A stretch of 64,000 bases of DNA from positions 310,001 to 374,000 of the forward strand of contig QKPN01000001.1 of assembly GCA_003258405.1 (NCBI GenBank), in the 5' to 3' direction. The notes beneath the pieces are model-generated. The model searched no databases. It saw only the letters and a list, made by a program, of their open reading frames with translations, and had not been told where the DNA came from. Of the stretch, positions 26,547 through 37,414 are shown piece by piece (positions within the stretch are counted from its first letter, which is position 1; each line of letters begins with the position of its first letter). The DNA comes from Rhodobacteraceae bacterium DSL-40. GTDB taxonomy: Bacteria; Pseudomonadota; Alphaproteobacteria; Rhodobacterales; Rhodobacteraceae. A program made the translations under genes and the position numbers.

Positions 26547-26720
26547 CGCAGCACCTCCGGCCCGAACCGTGGCCGGATGAGGCGGCCACGTCCCCCGGGC
26601 CGGCCCGCTGTCGCGGGCGGCTTTCGGCGTGCGTCTACACGAATCGCGATAATCGTGATAAGAATGCAGACGCTCGCCAATACATTTTATATTCAAATGG
26701 ACGAATTTCACTTCCCGCGA

Positions 26721-26776
26721 GCGTAAAATCTGAAAGTATCGCCTCGTTCTATTTCTGACGCAGGGCGATTTTACGC
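26721..26776. promoter_or_regulatory. Spaced 10-bp inverted repeat upstream of the RTX gene
   Basis: GCGTAAAATC (26721-26730) and its exact complement GATTTTACGC (26767-26776) are separated by 36 bases in the AT-rich region before the RTX gene (start 26822). The arms begin 46 bases apart, about four to five helical turns, which would suit a regulator bound at two half-sites. The region also has an 8-of-9 direct repeat TCGCGATAA/TCGTGATAA near 26645. The base composition contrasts sharply with the neighbours. Confidence 0.4.
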
Positions 26777-26821
26777 AACGAAGCCGGATCTGTTCGGCCT
26801 TCGAATGCAGGAGTTATTGCA

Positions 26822-27949
26822 ATGGCAGTTGTTAATGGTGACGAAAACCCGAACATGCTGACCGGAACGCCCCAGGCTGACAGCATGAACGGCTTCGGCG
26901 GCAACGATGCGCTCTTCGGGCTCGGCGGCGACGATTTTCTCCACGGCAGTTCGGGCAATGATCTGCTCGACGGCGGCGCGGGCAACGACCTGCTCCGCGG
27001 TCATTACGGCAGCGACCTGCTGATCGGCGGCTCGGGCGACGATACGCTGCAGGGCGGCCCGGGCAACGATCTGCTGAACGGCGAGGGCGGCATCGACACC
27101 GCCGACTATTCCAATGCCCCGGATGCGGTCTGGGTGAGCCTCACGTCCGGCTACAGCCGCTACGGCGCGGGGATGGATTCGCTCACCGAGATCGAGAACA
27201 TCACCGGCAGCGCCCATGCCGACACGCTCTACGGCGACGGCGGCGGCAACTTCCTCCGCGGGCTCGGCGGCGATGATCACATCTACGGCCTCGGCGGCAA
27301 CGACACGCTCTACGGCCATGGCGGCGACGACTATCTCTCGGGCTCGACCGGCGCCGACCTCCTCAGCGGCGGGTCCGGGGAGGACACGCTCTCCGGCGGC
27401 AGCAGCAACGATACCCTGAGGGGCGGTGGGGGGCTCGACACGCTGCGCGGCGGCTCGGGCGACGACCTGCTCGATGGCGGCGGCGGCGGCGGTGCCTTCA
27501 CCGGCGACACGCTCTACGGCGAGGCGGGCAACGATACCCTGATCGGCGGCCTCGGCAACGACGGGCTCCATGGCGGCAGCGGCGACGATGTCTTCCGCTT
27601 CAGCGACATCGACGACATCGCGGTCGCCTTCGAAACGGTCTTCGACTTCGCCCAGGGCGAGGACATCTTCGACGTGCGCGGCATTGACGCGAACGAGGCC
27701 ACGCCCTTCTTCAACAACGGCTTCGACTTCATCGGCACCGCCGCCTTCACCGGCACCGGACAGATCCGCTACGAGCAGAACGCGCTGCTGAACTCGACCT
27801 ACATCTACTTCAATGTCGATGACGATCTCGACAGCGAGGGAGTGATCCAGCTCCTCGACACCATGGTCGCCCTCGACGAGGACGATTTCCAGCTGGGCGG
27901 GCCGATCATCGTCGGCCCGATCATCGACCTGCCGCTCCTCGATCTCTGA
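26822..27949 (+). CDS. RTX-type calcium-binding repeat protein, probably secreted by a type I system
   Basis: 375 residues, acidic, with no Cys. About twenty copies of the GG-x-G-x-D-x-L-x nonapeptide lie in two blocks (about residues 25-90 and 130-260), separated by a segment with [16 protein letters not shown], a common RTX inter-block module. The C-terminal about 110 residues ([17 protein letters not shown] onward) resemble the serralysin/RTX C-terminal domain, where the uncleaved type I secretion signal lies. There is no enzymatic domain, so it may be a surface or matrix protein or an adhesin fragment. No hlyB/hlyD/tolC genes are adjacent. AGGAG lies eight bases before the ATG. It breaks the aroA-cmk order, hinting at insertion. 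Confidence 0.85.
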   Translation: MAVVNGDENPNMLTGTPQADSMNGFGGNDALFGLGGDDFLHGSSGNDLLDGGAGNDLLRGHYGSDLLIGGSGDDTLQGGPGNDLLNGEGGIDTADYSNAPDAVWVSLTSGYSRYGAGMDSLTEIENITGSAHADTLYGDGGGNFLRGLGGDDHIYGLGGNDTLYGHGGDDYLSGSTGADLLSGGSGEDTLSGGSSNDTLRGGGGLDTLRGGSGDDLLDGGGGGGAFTGDTLYGEAGNDTLIGGLGNDGLHGGSGDDVFRFSDIDDIAVAFETVFDFAQGEDIFDVRGIDANEATPFFNNGFDFIGTAAFTGTGQIRYEQNALLNSTYIYFNVDDDLDSEGVIQLLDTMVALDEDDFQLGGPIIVGPIIDLPLLDL

Positions 27950-27957
27950 GACCAGGC

Positions 27958-27983
27958 GCGGCGCGGGCAAGGCCCCGCGCCGC
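27958..27983 (+). terminator. Hairpin after the RTX gene
   Basis: Perfect 10-bp arms GCGGCGCGGG / CCCGCGCCGC with a 6-base loop, 9 bases after the stop. The following ATCCTCCTTG is only weakly T-rich. Confidence 0.55.
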
Positions 27984-28131
27984 ATCCTCCTTGCCCGTCA
28001 GGGCGTTGCCCCTCCCCGGACGCTGCGATAGTGTCGCGCGGAGGAGGCGGCCCGCCTCCGGCCGGGGGCGGGGGCGCATCTGGCCGCGGGCCGCGCAGCC
28101 ACCGGGTGCGATCTGCCCGGACGGCATCGGA

Positions 28132-28779
28132 ATGAGGGGATCCGGTTTGATCTTCACCGTGGCGGTGGACGGCCCGGCGGCGGCCGGCAAGGGCACCATA
28201 TCGCGCGCGCTCGCGTCGCATTTCGGCTTTGCCTATCTCGATACCGGCCTGCTCTACCGGGCGGTCGGCGTACGGGCGCTCGATGACGGGCGCGGTGTGC
28301 TCGACCCGCATTGGGCGGCGGAGCTGGCGCGGCGCCTCGAGGAGGCCGATCTCGAGCGCGAGGGGCTCCGGACCGGGCGGGCAGGGCGCGCGGCCTCCAA
28401 GGTCGCGGCGATCCCGGAAGTGCGCGCCGCTCTGCTCGATTTCCAGAAGCGCTTTGCCCGGCGCGAGGGCGGGGCGGTGCTCGATGGCCGCGACATCGGC
28501 TCGGTGATCTGCCCGCAGGCCGAGGTGAAGCTCTTCGTCACCGCCGCCGACGAGGTCCGCGCCGCGCGCCGCCACGCCGAACTGACCGAGGGCCAGAGCT
28601 TCGAGCAGGTGCTCGCCGACCTGCGCGCCCGGGATGCCCGCGACGCCAGTCGCGATGCGGCGCCGATGGTGCGGCCGAGCGATGCACTCTTGCTTGACAC
28701 GACAGATTTGTCTATAGACGCGGCCGTCGCGAAAGCGATCGCCCATGTGAACGAGCGCCTTGATGCGGGTGGGGCCTGA
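28132..28779 (+). CDS. cmk: Cytidylate kinase
   Basis: Phosphorylates CMP and dCMP to the diphosphates. About 215 residues, P-loop fold: [21 protein letters not shown] with Walker A, then [12 protein letters not shown] and DGRDIGSV, all family signatures. Start choice is open: ATG 28132 gives MRGSGLIF, but TTG 28147 has a better-placed GAGGGGA and would give the usual short N-terminus. rpsA follows after about 100 bases, the conserved order. Confidence 0.93.
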   Translation: MRGSGLIFTVAVDGPAAAGKGTISRALASHFGFAYLDTGLLYRAVGVRALDDGRGVLDPHWAAELARRLEEADLEREGLRTGRAGRAASKVAAIPEVRAALLDFQKRFARREGGAVLDGRDIGSVICPQAEVKLFVTAADEVRAARRHAELTEGQSFEQVLADLRARDARDASRDAAPMVRPSDALLLDTTDLSIDAAVAKAIAHVNERLDAGGA

Positions 28780-28877
28780 GGCCACCGCCCGTTTGTCGTA
28801 TCCGCTCCGGGGTGCAACCTCGTGAAAGACCGGCGGAACCAACCGCCCGGCCGGAAACACGCTATTTGGAGAACTGG

Positions 28878-30563
28878 ATGTCAGCTTCGGCGACAATGGA
28901 AGATTTCGAATCGCTGCTCAACGAGAGCTTCGAGCTTGTGACCCCTGACGAGGGGTCCGTGGTCAAGGGCACCGTGCTCGCGATCGAGGCCGGTCAGGCC
29001 ATCATCGATGTCGGCTACAAGATGGAAGGCCGCGTCGACCTCAAGGAATTCAGCGCTCCCGGCAAGGCCCCCGAGATCGAGGTGGGCGATACGGTCGAGG
29101 TCTATCTCGAGCGCGTCGAGAACGCCCGCGGCGAAGCGGTCCTGAGCCGTGACAAGGCCCGGCGCGAAGCTGCCTGGGATCGCCTCGAGAAGGCGTTCGA
29201 GAAGGAAGAGCGCGTCGAGGGCGCGATCTTCGGCCGCGTCAAGGGTGGCTTCACCGTCGATCTCGGCGGCGCGGTCGCGTTCCTGCCCGGCTCCCAGGTC
29301 GATGTCCGCCCCGTGCGCGACGCCGGCCCGCTCATGCACATGCCGCAGCCCTTCCAGATCCTCAAGATGGACCGCCGCCGCGGCAACATCGTGGTCTCGC
29401 GCCGCGCCGTTCTCGAAGAGAGCCGTGCCGAGCAGCGCGCCGAGGTGATCGCCCGCCTGCAGGAAGGCGACGTGATCGACGGCGTCGTGAAGAACATCAC
29501 CGAATACGGCGCCTTCGTCGATCTCGGCGGTGTCGATGGTCTGCTGCACGTGACCGACATGGCCTGGCGCCGTGTGAACCATCCCTCCGAGATCCTCGGG
29601 ATCGGCGAGACGGTGAAGGTCCAGGTCATCAAGATCAACAAGGACACCCAGCGCATCTCGCTCGGCATGAAGCAGCTTCAGGCCGATCCGTGGGACAGCG
29701 TCGAGGCGAAGTTCCCGATCGGGTCGCGCCATGTCGGCCGCGTCACCAACATCACCGACTACGGCGCCTTCGTGGAGCTGGAGCCGGGCGTCGAGGGCCT
29801 CGTGCACGTCTCGGAAATGTCCTGGACCAAGAAGAACGTGCATCCCGGCAAGATCGTCTCCACCTCGCAGGAAGTGGAAGTGGTCGTTCTCGAGATCGAT
29901 CCCGCCAAGCGCCGCGTTTCGCTGGGTCTCAAGCAGACCCAGGGCAACCCGTGGGAGAACTTCTCCGCCGGTCATCCGAACGGCACGGAAGTCGAGGGCG
30001 AGGTCAAGAACATCACCGAATTCGGTCTCTTCGTCGGTCTCGACGGCGACATCGACGGGATGGTCCACCTCTCCGACCTCGCATGGGATCGCTCCGGCGA
30101 GGATGCGATCGCCGATTACCGCAAGGGCGACGTTGTCCGCGCGGTGGTCACCGATGTGGACATCGAGAAGGAGCGCATTTCGCTCTCCATCAAGGCGCTC
30201 GCCGGTGATCCGTTCGCCGACGCCGTTGCCGGCGTGAAGCGTGGCGACATCGTGACCGTGACCGTGACCGCGATCGAGGACGGTGGCATCGAAGTCGAAT
30301 ACGACGGCATGAAGTCCTTCATCCGCCGCTCCGACCTCAGCCGCGACCGTTCCGAACAGCGCCCCGAGCGCTTCTCGGTCGGCAACAAGGTCGATGCCCG
30401 CGTCACGAACATCGATCCGAAGTCGCGCCGCCTCGGCCTTTCGATCAAGGCCCGCGAGATCGCCGAAGAGAAGGAAGCCGTCGAACAGTACGGTTCCTCC
30501 GACTCGGGCGCCTCGCTCGGCGACATCCTCGGCGCTGCTCTGAAGCAGCGGGACGACGCCTGA
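28878..30563 (+). CDS. rpsA: 30S ribosomal protein S1
   Basis: RNA-binding ribosomal protein that captures mRNA on the 30S subunit. 561 residues with six S1 domains: two N-terminal ribosome-docking ones and four RNA-binding ones with repeated (E/D)YGAFV(D/E)L and GLVHVSEMSW-type motifs. The ATG at 28878 is preceded by TTTGGAG; an in-frame upstream ATG-less extension to 28812 is not needed. The codon use is noticeably more restricted than in neighbouring genes, as expected for high expression. The cmk-rpsA leader (28780-28877) is a likely place for autogenous control. Confidence 0.97.
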   Translation: MSASATMEDFESLLNESFELVTPDEGSVVKGTVLAIEAGQAIIDVGYKMEGRVDLKEFSAPGKAPEIEVGDTVEVYLERVENARGEAVLSRDKARREAAWDRLEKAFEKEERVEGAIFGRVKGGFTVDLGGAVAFLPGSQVDVRPVRDAGPLMHMPQPFQILKMDRRRGNIVVSRRAVLEESRAEQRAEVIARLQEGDVIDGVVKNITEYGAFVDLGGVDGLLHVTDMAWRRVNHPSEILGIGETVKVQVIKINKDTQRISLGMKQLQADPWDSVEAKFPIGSRHVGRVTNITDYGAFVELEPGVEGLVHVSEMSWTKKNVHPGKIVSTSQEVEVVVLEIDPAKRRVSLGLKQTQGNPWENFSAGHPNGTEVEGEVKNITEFGLFVGLDGDIDGMVHLSDLAWDRSGEDAIADYRKGDVVRAVVTDVDIEKERISLSIKALAGDPFADAVAGVKRGDIVTVTVTAIEDGGIEVEYDGMKSFIRRSDLSRDRSEQRPERFSVGNKVDARVTNIDPKSRRLGLSIKAREIAEEKEAVEQYGSSDSGASLGDILGAALKQRDDA

Positions 30564-30573
30564 GCGATGTCCG

Positions 30574-31488
30574 ATGGACGCGCTTGAGCGTGATTTCTAC
30601 GAAGAGCGGCGCCGGAAATGGCGCCGCTCGGCATTCTGGCGCGGCTTCTTCGTCGCGCTTTTCCTGCTCATCGCCCTCGGCGTTGCCCTTTCGCTGACCG
30701 GCCTCGAGACGGCGCGCGACCACGTGGCGCGGGTGAGCATCGACGGATTCATCGGCGAGAGCCGCGAGCGCGACGAGATGCTCGACGAAATCGCCGAAAG
30801 CGACACGGCGCGTGCCGTGATCCTGCGCATCAATTCTCCCGGCGGCACCACCGCGGGCGCCGAGGCGCTCTATGCCGCCCTCCGCCGCGTGGCGGCGGAA
30901 AAGCCCGTTGTTGCGGTCATGAGCGAGGTTGCGGCCTCCGGCGGCTATGTCGCGGCCCTCGGCGCCGATCATATCGTCGCGCGCGGCAACACGCTCACCG
31001 GCTCGATCGGCGTCATCATGGAATATCCCGACCTCACCCGCGTCATGGACCGGATCGGGGTCGAGATGGAGACGGTGCGCTCCTCGCCGCTGAAGGCCGA
31101 ACCCTCGCCCTTCCGCCCGACGAGCCCCGCGGCGCGCGAGGTCAGCGAGGAGATGGTCGCCGACAGCTACGCCTGGTTCCGCGGCCTTGTCGCCGAGCGG
31201 CGCGGCCTTGAGGGCGAGGCGCTCTCGGACGTCACCAACGGTGCGGTTTTCACCGGCCGGATCGCGCTCGAAAACGGCCTCGTCGACGAGATCGGCGGCG
31301 AGACCGAGGCCATTGCCTGGCTCGAATCGCGCGAGCCGGAACTTTCCGATCTCCCTGTCGTTAACTGGGAGCGCGAAGAGCAAGGGCCCGAGCTTGCCCG
31401 AATTCTGGGCAAATTGGGGGCAAGCAGCGGGATTCTAGGGGAAATTTCCCGCTGGCAGGGGGCCAAGCTCTATTCCATCGGGCCGTGA
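30574..31488 (+). CDS. sppA: Signal peptide peptidase SppA (short form)
   Basis: Inner-membrane serine protease that degrades cleaved signal peptides. 304 residues, the short single-domain form. One membrane helix (about residues 20-42) is followed by the crotonase-like domain: [17 protein letters not shown], then the catalytic Ser in [18 protein letters not shown] and the general-base Lys region [11 protein letters not shown]. It lies between rpsA and ihfB, an arrangement common in alphaproteobacteria. Confidence 0.93.
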   Translation: MDALERDFYEERRRKWRRSAFWRGFFVALFLLIALGVALSLTGLETARDHVARVSIDGFIGESRERDEMLDEIAESDTARAVILRINSPGGTTAGAEALYAALRRVAAEKPVVAVMSEVAASGGYVAALGADHIVARGNTLTGSIGVIMEYPDLTRVMDRIGVEMETVRSSPLKAEPSPFRPTSPAAREVSEEMVADSYAWFRGLVAERRGLEGEALSDVTNGAVFTGRIALENGLVDEIGGETEAIAWLESREPELSDLPVVNWEREEQGPELARILGKLGASSGILGEISRWQGAKLYSIGP

Positions 31489-31573
31489 TTCCTGCCACTA
31501 TGCGACACCGGGCGGCGCCAGGGGTCCAGCGAGGGGGCCGTCACGGCCCAGGGCAATGTTCGAGAGGGCGGTG

Positions 31574-31855
31574 ATGATAAAGTCCGAACTGATTCAAAAG
31601 ATTGCCGAAGAGAACCCTCATCTCTACCAGCGGGACGTGGAACGCATCGTCGGCACGATTTTCGACAAGATCATTGATGCAATGGCGGAAGGCCACCGCG
31701 TCGAGCTGCGCGGGTTCGGCGCCTTCTCGGTCAAGCGTCGCGAGGCCCGGCAGGGCCGCAATCCGCGGACCGGCGACACGGTTTCGGTCGATGAGAAATA
31801 CGTTCCCTTCTTCAAGACCGGCAAGCTGTTGCGCGAACGTCTGAATGATGAATAA
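31574..31855 (+). CDS. ihfB: Integration host factor subunit beta
   Basis: DNA-bending nucleoid protein, 93 residues. [17 protein letters not shown], then [10 protein letters not shown] and GRNPRTGD, the DNA-intercalating arm tip with Pro. The ATG at 31574 gives the standard length; a GTG one codon earlier and an ATG at 31556 are in frame but not needed. The position after rpsA is conserved among proteobacteria. Confidence 0.96.
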   Translation: MIKSELIQKIAEENPHLYQRDVERIVGTIFDKIIDAMAEGHRVELRGFGAFSVKRREARQGRNPRTGDTVSVDEKYVPFFKTGKLLRERLNDE

Positions 31856-31890
31856 ATGCCTGCGGCCGATGGCGCAGTGAGGGGAATGGA

Positions 31891-32232
31891 ATGCGAACCA
31901 TAAAGCTGATACTTCTGGCGATCATCCTTCTGGCGATCGTCGTGCTCTCGGTTGCGAACCGCGAGATGGTGACGCTTCATCTTCTGCCGGCCGGGATGGC
32001 CGGGCTGGTTCCGGGCGCCTCGGTCGATCTGCCGCTCTTCGTGGTGAGCCTGATCTCGATCCTGGTCGGCCTCGTGATCGGCTACCTTCTCGAATACCTG
32101 CGCGAATACAAGCACCGCCGCCGGGCCGCCGAAAAGGCCCGTGAGGCGCGCACGCTCAACCGCGAGGTCGATACCCTTCGCAGGGAGACCAACAAGCCCA
32201 AGGATGACGTGCTCGCGTTGATCGGCAACTGA
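31891..32232 (+). CDS. LapA-domain (DUF1049) inner-membrane protein
   Basis: 113 residues with two membrane helices (about 3-22 and 45-70) and a charged cytosolic tail with a predicted coiled coil (RRRAAEKAREARTLNREVDTLRRE). This is the LapA/YciS-like family; in E. coli LapA works with LapB in lipopolysaccharide assembly control. No lapB is adjacent here. The gene lies between ihfB and trpF with SD GGGG just before the ATG. Confidence 0.85.
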   Translation: MRTIKLILLAIILLAIVVLSVANREMVTLHLLPAGMAGLVPGASVDLPLFVVSLISILVGLVIGYLLEYLREYKHRRRAAEKAREARTLNREVDTLRRETNKPKDDVLALIGN

Positions 32233-32249
32233 GCCGGACCAGCACGGGC

Positions 32250-32897
32250 ATGACGCGCGTCAAGATCTGTGGCCTGCGCACGCGCGCCGACGTGGCCGCT
32301 GCGGCGCAGGCCGGGGCGGCCTATGCGGGCTTCGTCTTCTTCCCGCCCTCGCCCCGGCACATCACCACCGGCGATGCCGTCTGGATCGCGGGCGGCCTGC
32401 CCGAGGGCATCATCAAGGTCGCGCTCACCGTCGATGCCGACGACGAGCTGCTGGCTGCGATCCTCGAGGCGATGCCGATCGACATCCTGCAGCTACACGG
32501 CAAGGAAAGCCCGGAGCGGGTGGCGGAGATCCGCACCCGCTTCAGCCGCCCGGTGATGAAGGCGGTGGGGGTGGGCTCCGAGGCGGATCTGCCCGCGCTC
32601 GACGCCTATGCCCAGGTCTGCGACCAGATCCTCGTCGATGCCCGGCCCGCGCCGGAGGCCGAGTTGCCCGGCGGCAACGGCATCGCTTTCGACTGGAGGC
32701 TGATCCAGGGGCGGCGCTGGCGGCGGCCCTGGATGCTTGCCGGCGGCCTGACCCCGGAGAATGTCGCCGAGGCGATCCGGCTCACCGGAGCGGCGCAGGT
32801 CGATGTCTCCTCCGGCGTCGAGAGCGCCCCGGGCCGCAAGGATCACGAGAAGATCGCGGCCTTCGTCGCCGCCGCGACCGGCCGCACGCCGGGCTAG
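32250..32897 (+). CDS. trpF: Phosphoribosylanthranilate isomerase
   Basis: Third step of tryptophan synthesis, an Amadori rearrangement. 215 residues, TIM barrel. VKICGLRTRADV carries the catalytic Cys, VDARPAPEAELPGG the catalytic Asp region, and LAGGLTPENVAEAI and VDVSSGVESAPGRKD the phosphate-binding loops. Followed 116 bases later by trpB. Confidence 0.96.
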   Translation: MTRVKICGLRTRADVAAAAQAGAAYAGFVFFPPSPRHITTGDAVWIAGGLPEGIIKVALTVDADDELLAAILEAMPIDILQLHGKESPERVAEIRTRFSRPVMKAVGVGSEADLPALDAYAQVCDQILVDARPAPEAELPGGNGIAFDWRLIQGRRWRRPWMLAGGLTPENVAEAIRLTGAAQVDVSSGVESAPGRKDHEKIAAFVAAATGRTPG

Positions 32898-33013
32898 GGG
32901 CGCTGAGCCCCGGAGAGCGGGCCCACACCCCGTGGGCGCGCGCTCCCCTCTCGACGCGGCCCCCTGCGCCCTGTAGGAGAGGGGCAAACGAGCAAGGGAG
33001 CCCCTGAAAGCCC

Positions 33014-34234
<1,221 letters not shown>

Positions 34235-34309
34235 CGCGAAACCCCAGGGAGCGGGGCCTGCTCCCCATCGCCGGCCCCCGACGGGCCGGAAACAAGGTTA
34301 CGTTACGTT

Positions 34310-34642
34310 ATGGAAAATTTTGACATCGGGGATCTCGTGGTCCTCTCCAGCGGCTCGATGCGCATGGCGGTCGAGGCTCTCGACGGCGAGACCGTCGCCT
34401 GCGTCTGGTGCCATGAAGGCATCATCGGCCGTGACCGCTTCAACGCCAAGCTGCTGCGCAAGTGGGAACACCGCGAAGAAGACAGGTCGTCGCCGCGCGG
34501 CGAAGGCCGTGGCCCGGGCCGCGGTGCCGAAGGCGCCCGCCGTCGCCCCCCTGCAGGTGCAGGCGAAGACCGCGCGCCGCGCGGAAAGCCCGGCTGGGAC
34601 GGCAAGCCCCGCGAGAAGAAATTCTTCCGCAAGGACGGCTGA
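34310..34642 (+). CDS. DUF2158 (YodC-like) protein with Arg/Gly-rich tail
   Basis: 110 residues. The N-terminal about 55 residues (FDIGDLVVLSSGSMRMAVEAL, then CVWCHEG) match the DUF2158/YodC family, a small beta-rich domain of unknown role. The C-terminal half is disordered and rich in Arg, Gly and Pro (REEDRSSPRGEGRGPGRG), like RNA-associating RGG tails, and ends KKFFRKDG. Followed by a strong terminator. A nucleic-acid-related role is only a guess. Confidence 0.72.
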   Translation: MENFDIGDLVVLSSGSMRMAVEALDGETVACVWCHEGIIGRDRFNAKLLRKWEHREEDRSSPRGEGRGPGRGAEGARRRPPAGAGEDRAPRGKPGWDGKPREKKFFRKDG

Positions 34643-34697
34643 GGCCGTCCACGTCGCCGGCGCGCCATGTGCGGGCCGGCGCTTCAGACAGGAACGG

Positions 34698-34727
34698 GGC
34701 CGGACCGATCAGGGTCTGGCCTTTTTT
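34698..34727 (+). terminator. Strong intrinsic terminator after the DUF2158 gene
   Basis: A 9-bp GC-rich stem GGCCGGACC / GGTCTGGCC (one G-U pair) with a 6-base loop is followed by six T (34722-34727). It is the best intrinsic terminator in the window and ends the trpB-side plus-strand unit before the convergent DUF2332 gene. Confidence 0.85.
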
Positions 34728-34745
34728 CGTCCGGCGCGGGCGGGG

Positions 34746-35792
34746 TCAGTCCCAGCCCGTCCAGTGCACCCAGCTGCCGTGGAAATCCGCCCGGCCCAGC
34801 AGCCGCGTCTCGCCGTCGGGCCAGAGGGTCAGCAGGATCGCCGCGCCCGGCGCCGCGCCATCGACCTCGAGCCGCAGCCAGGCAATGGGCGCCTCGCGGG
34901 AGGCCCGCCGGCCAGCCTCGCTCAGCCGCTCCACCGCCGCAGCCTGAGCCGAAGGCTCAAGATACTGCCAGAAGACGCTGTGATAGATCACATGCGCCGC
35001 GCCCTGGAGCCGCAGCGCCAGCCGGTCCGACAGCCAGTCGAGCGCATCGCGGGTGATGATCTGGATCCCGGCCTCCCCGGCAAGCGCGAGGGCGGCCTGC
35101 ATCCGCGCCAGCCGCTCGGGCTGGTCGGCCCAGACATAGCTCAGCAGCCGCAGGCGGTCGGCGGGCTTTGCAAGATCGGGCGGCGCGCTGTCGCAGCCTG
35201 CGCGCTCCAGCAGCCGCACGGGCACGAGCGGCGGCGGCGGCCCCTCCCACTCCGGCACGAGACGCACGGGCGAGTCCTCGGGGCCCCACTGCGCGTCGCC
35301 GAAGCGATAGAAGAAGCGGTTCCAGATCTGGTTGAGGCCCGCGCTCGCGCCGAGCTCCGAGGTGATGAGCGGCAGCTCCGTCCGCGCAGCGATCGTGAGA
35401 AAGCCGGGGCAGAGCGCGGCGCTCCGCATCGTCTCGTTGGTCTGCGGCGGCCGCCGGAGCCGGGCGGTGATGAAGCGCGGATGCGCCGCCAGCGCCGCGG
35501 AGACCGCCGCCCAGACCGCATCGTCGGAGAGCCCCTGGTCATGCGGCGGATAGACGGCGGCGAGGCCTGCGTCGATCTCCTCGATGACAAGGCCGTGGAG
35601 CGCGCCGGCCAGCCGCAAGGGCAGCGCATCGGCGCGGCCGCCGGGATTGCCGCGCCATCCGAGCACACGCTCGGCCACCGGCGTGCCGGGCTCGAGGCGT
35701 TCGGCAACCAGGCGGCAGAGCCGCGCGGTGAAGGGCGAGCCCATCGCGGCGCACACGTCGGCCTGCGCCTCGAAGGCCGCGCGAACGCTCAA
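34746..35792 (-). CDS. DUF2332 family protein
   Basis: 348 residues matching the DUF2332 family, widespread in actinobacteria and alphaproteobacteria, with no known function. The N-terminal segment [20 protein letters not shown] and the C-terminal region [11 protein letters not shown] and [26 protein letters not shown] are conserved-looking. The start codon is TTG at 35792, overlapping the pth stop (TTGA); no in-frame ATG lies early enough to keep the N-terminal conserved segment. Translational coupling to pth is inferred. Confidence 0.75.
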   Translation of the reverse strand: MSVRAAFEAQADVCAAMGSPFTARLCRLVAERLEPGTPVAERVLGWRGNPGGRADALPLRLAGALHGLVIEEIDAGLAAVYPPHDQGLSDDAVWAAVSAALAAHPRFITARLRRPPQTNETMRSAALCPGFLTIAARTELPLITSELGASAGLNQIWNRFFYRFGDAQWGPEDSPVRLVPEWEGPPPPLVPVRLLERAGCDSAPPDLAKPADRLRLLSYVWADQPERLARMQAALALAGEAGIQIITRDALDWLSDRLALRLQGAAHVIYHSVFWQYLEPSAQAAAVERLSEAGRRASREAPIAWLRLEVDGAAPGAAILLTLWPDGETRLLGRADFHGSWVHWTGWD

Positions 35793-36496
35793 CGGAACTT
35801 CTCCGCGAGCCTCTGGAGCATGGATTGCGGATCGCGTTCTGCCACGGGCTCGGGCCGGGCCACCGCAGCCTCTGGGGCAGGGGCCGCCTTCTCCGCCTCC
35901 GCCGCCGGCTTCTTCCGTTCGGGCTTCGGCGGGGCGAGCCGCCGGGCAACCGCGTTCGAGAGCACGCTGCCGTCACCCTCGGCGAGCGCCGGCGCGCCCT
36001 CGGCAACGCCCTCGAGCAGCTTGGCGAGCCAGTCCTCCTCGAATTTCGCGAAATCCCCGAGCACGTAGTTCGAGACGAGCTTCTTGTTGCCCGGATGGCC
36101 GATGCCGATGCGCACGCGCTGGAAATCCGGGCCGAGGTGGGCGGTGATCGAGCGCAGCCCGTTATGGCCCGCATGCCCGCCACCCGTCTTCACCCGCAGC
36201 TTGCCGGGGCCGAGATCGAGCTCGTCGTGAAAGACGGTGATGTCGCCCGGCGGGATCTTGTAGAAGGCCGCCGCGGCCTGCACCGCATCCCCGGAGAGGT
36301 TCATGAAGGTCTCGGGCTTCAGCAGGATCACCTTCTCGCGCCCGAGCCGCCCCTCGGAAACCTGCCCCGAAAACTTGCCCCGCCAGGGCGCGAAGCCATG
36401 GGCCTCCGCGATCGCCTCCACCGCCATGAAGCCGACATTGTGCCGGTTGCGGGCATATTTGGCACCCGGATTGCCGAGACCGACGAAAAGTTTCAC
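35789..36496 (-). CDS. pth: Peptidyl-tRNA hydrolase
   Basis: Releases peptides from peptidyl-tRNA after premature drop-off. 235 residues from GTG 36496 ([22 protein letters not shown]), with a run of G as ribosome binding site; the longer in-frame ATG at 36550 adds a non-conserved extension. The catalytic His lies in NRHNVGF, and [10 protein letters not shown] and [13 protein letters not shown] are the signatures. The last about 50 residues are an Ala/Pro/Lys-rich tail absent from most homologues. Preceded by rplY on the same strand, the usual rplY-pth pairing. Confidence 0.95.
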   Translation of the reverse strand: MKLFVGLGNPGAKYARNRHNVGFMAVEAIAEAHGFAPWRGKFSGQVSEGRLGREKVILLKPETFMNLSGDAVQAAAAFYKIPPGDITVFHDELDLGPGKLRVKTGGGHAGHNGLRSITAHLGPDFQRVRIGIGHPGNKKLVSNYVLGDFAKFEEDWLAKLLEGVAEGAPALAEGDGSVLSNAVARRLAPPKPERKKPAAEAEKAAPAPEAAVARPEPVAERDPQSMLQRLAEKFR

Positions 36497-36583
36497 CAAA
36501 GCCCCCCGAGAAAAGAAAGACGCGCCCCGATCTATACCGCGGCGCGTCATGAATTTGCAAAGCCCCGAGGGGCGAAGAGCCGA

Positions 36584-37195
36584 TTATTCCTCGGCGGCTT
36601 CCTCGGCTTCCTCGGCTTCGGCGGACTTGAGGCCCGACGGCGCCTGGATGTTGGCGATCACGAAGTCACGCTCGATCGTCGGCTTCGCGCCCTTCGGCAG
36701 ATCGACGTCCGAGATGTGGATCGTGTCGTTGATCTGGCGGCCGGTGAGATCGACGGTGATGTGATCGGGGATGTTGCCCGCGGTCACGACCAGCTCGACG
36801 TCCTGGCGCACGACGGTCAGCACGCCGCCGCGCTTGATGCCCGGAGCCGCCGCATGATTGATGAACTCCACCGGAATGTGGAGGTTGATGCGGGTCTTCT
36901 CGGTCAGGCGCAGGAAGTCCACATGGGTGGGAAGGTCCTTGACCACGTCACGCTGCACGCCGCGGCAGATGACGCGGTTGTCGGCGCCGTCGACCTTCAC
37001 GTTGAGAAGCTTCGACAGGAACTTGCCCGCCTTCAGCATCTTCAGCAGTTCGTTGTGCTTGACGTTGATCGACTGCGGTTCCGCACCGCCGCCGTAGATC
37101 ACACCGGGGACGAGTCCCGCCTGACGTGCCCTGCGAGCGGCCCCCTTGCCGCTTTCGGTGCGCGCCGCGGCTTCGAGAACAGGTGCCTCTGCCAT
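36584..37195 (-). CDS. rplY: 50S ribosomal protein L25 (CTC/TL5 form)
   Basis: Binds 5S rRNA in the large subunit. 203 residues, the long form with an extra C-terminal domain, ending in an acidic Glu/Ala tail ([12 protein letters not shown]). [24 protein letters not shown] is the L25 signature. I chose ATG 37195 (MAEAPVLE) because GGAG lies eight bases upstream; the ATG at 37210 (MEIKPM) is in frame and overlaps that ribosome binding site. Followed by pth. Confidence 0.94.
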   Translation of the reverse strand: MAEAPVLEAAARTESGKGAARRARQAGLVPGVIYGGGAEPQSINVKHNELLKMLKAGKFLSKLLNVKVDGADNRVICRGVQRDVVKDLPTHVDFLRLTEKTRINLHIPVEFINHAAAPGIKRGGVLTVVRQDVELVVTAGNIPDHITVDLTGRQINDTIHISDVDLPKGAKPTIERDFVIANIQAPSGLKSAEAEEAEEAAEE

Positions 37196-37414
37196 TGGCT
37201 TTATCTCCATAATTGAACAAGGCGGCTCTCCTCCAAGGGTGTAGAGCCGCCGGAGACGGGCCCATATCCGAATTCCGCCCGGAAGGAAAGACCTTTCCCG
37301 CCCGCCGCGGCCCGGAGCGCGCGCCCGGGCCCCGAAAGCGCCCCCGAGGCTCCTTGTATCACCTCCGCAAACCTCCTAAAGCCTCGGTGTCTGTCGCTTT
37401 TCCGGGAGGGGTCC

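Noticed and set aside
26880-27600. Regularly spaced DNA repeats resembling a tandem array or CRISPR
   Set aside because: The period is nine codons, and the units are degenerate and in frame. They encode the RTX nonapeptides, not CRISPR repeats with unique spacers.
28812-28877. N-terminal extension of ribosomal protein S1
   Set aside because: The extra 22 residues are not typical of S1, and a good TTTGGAG ribosome binding site precedes the ATG at 28878.
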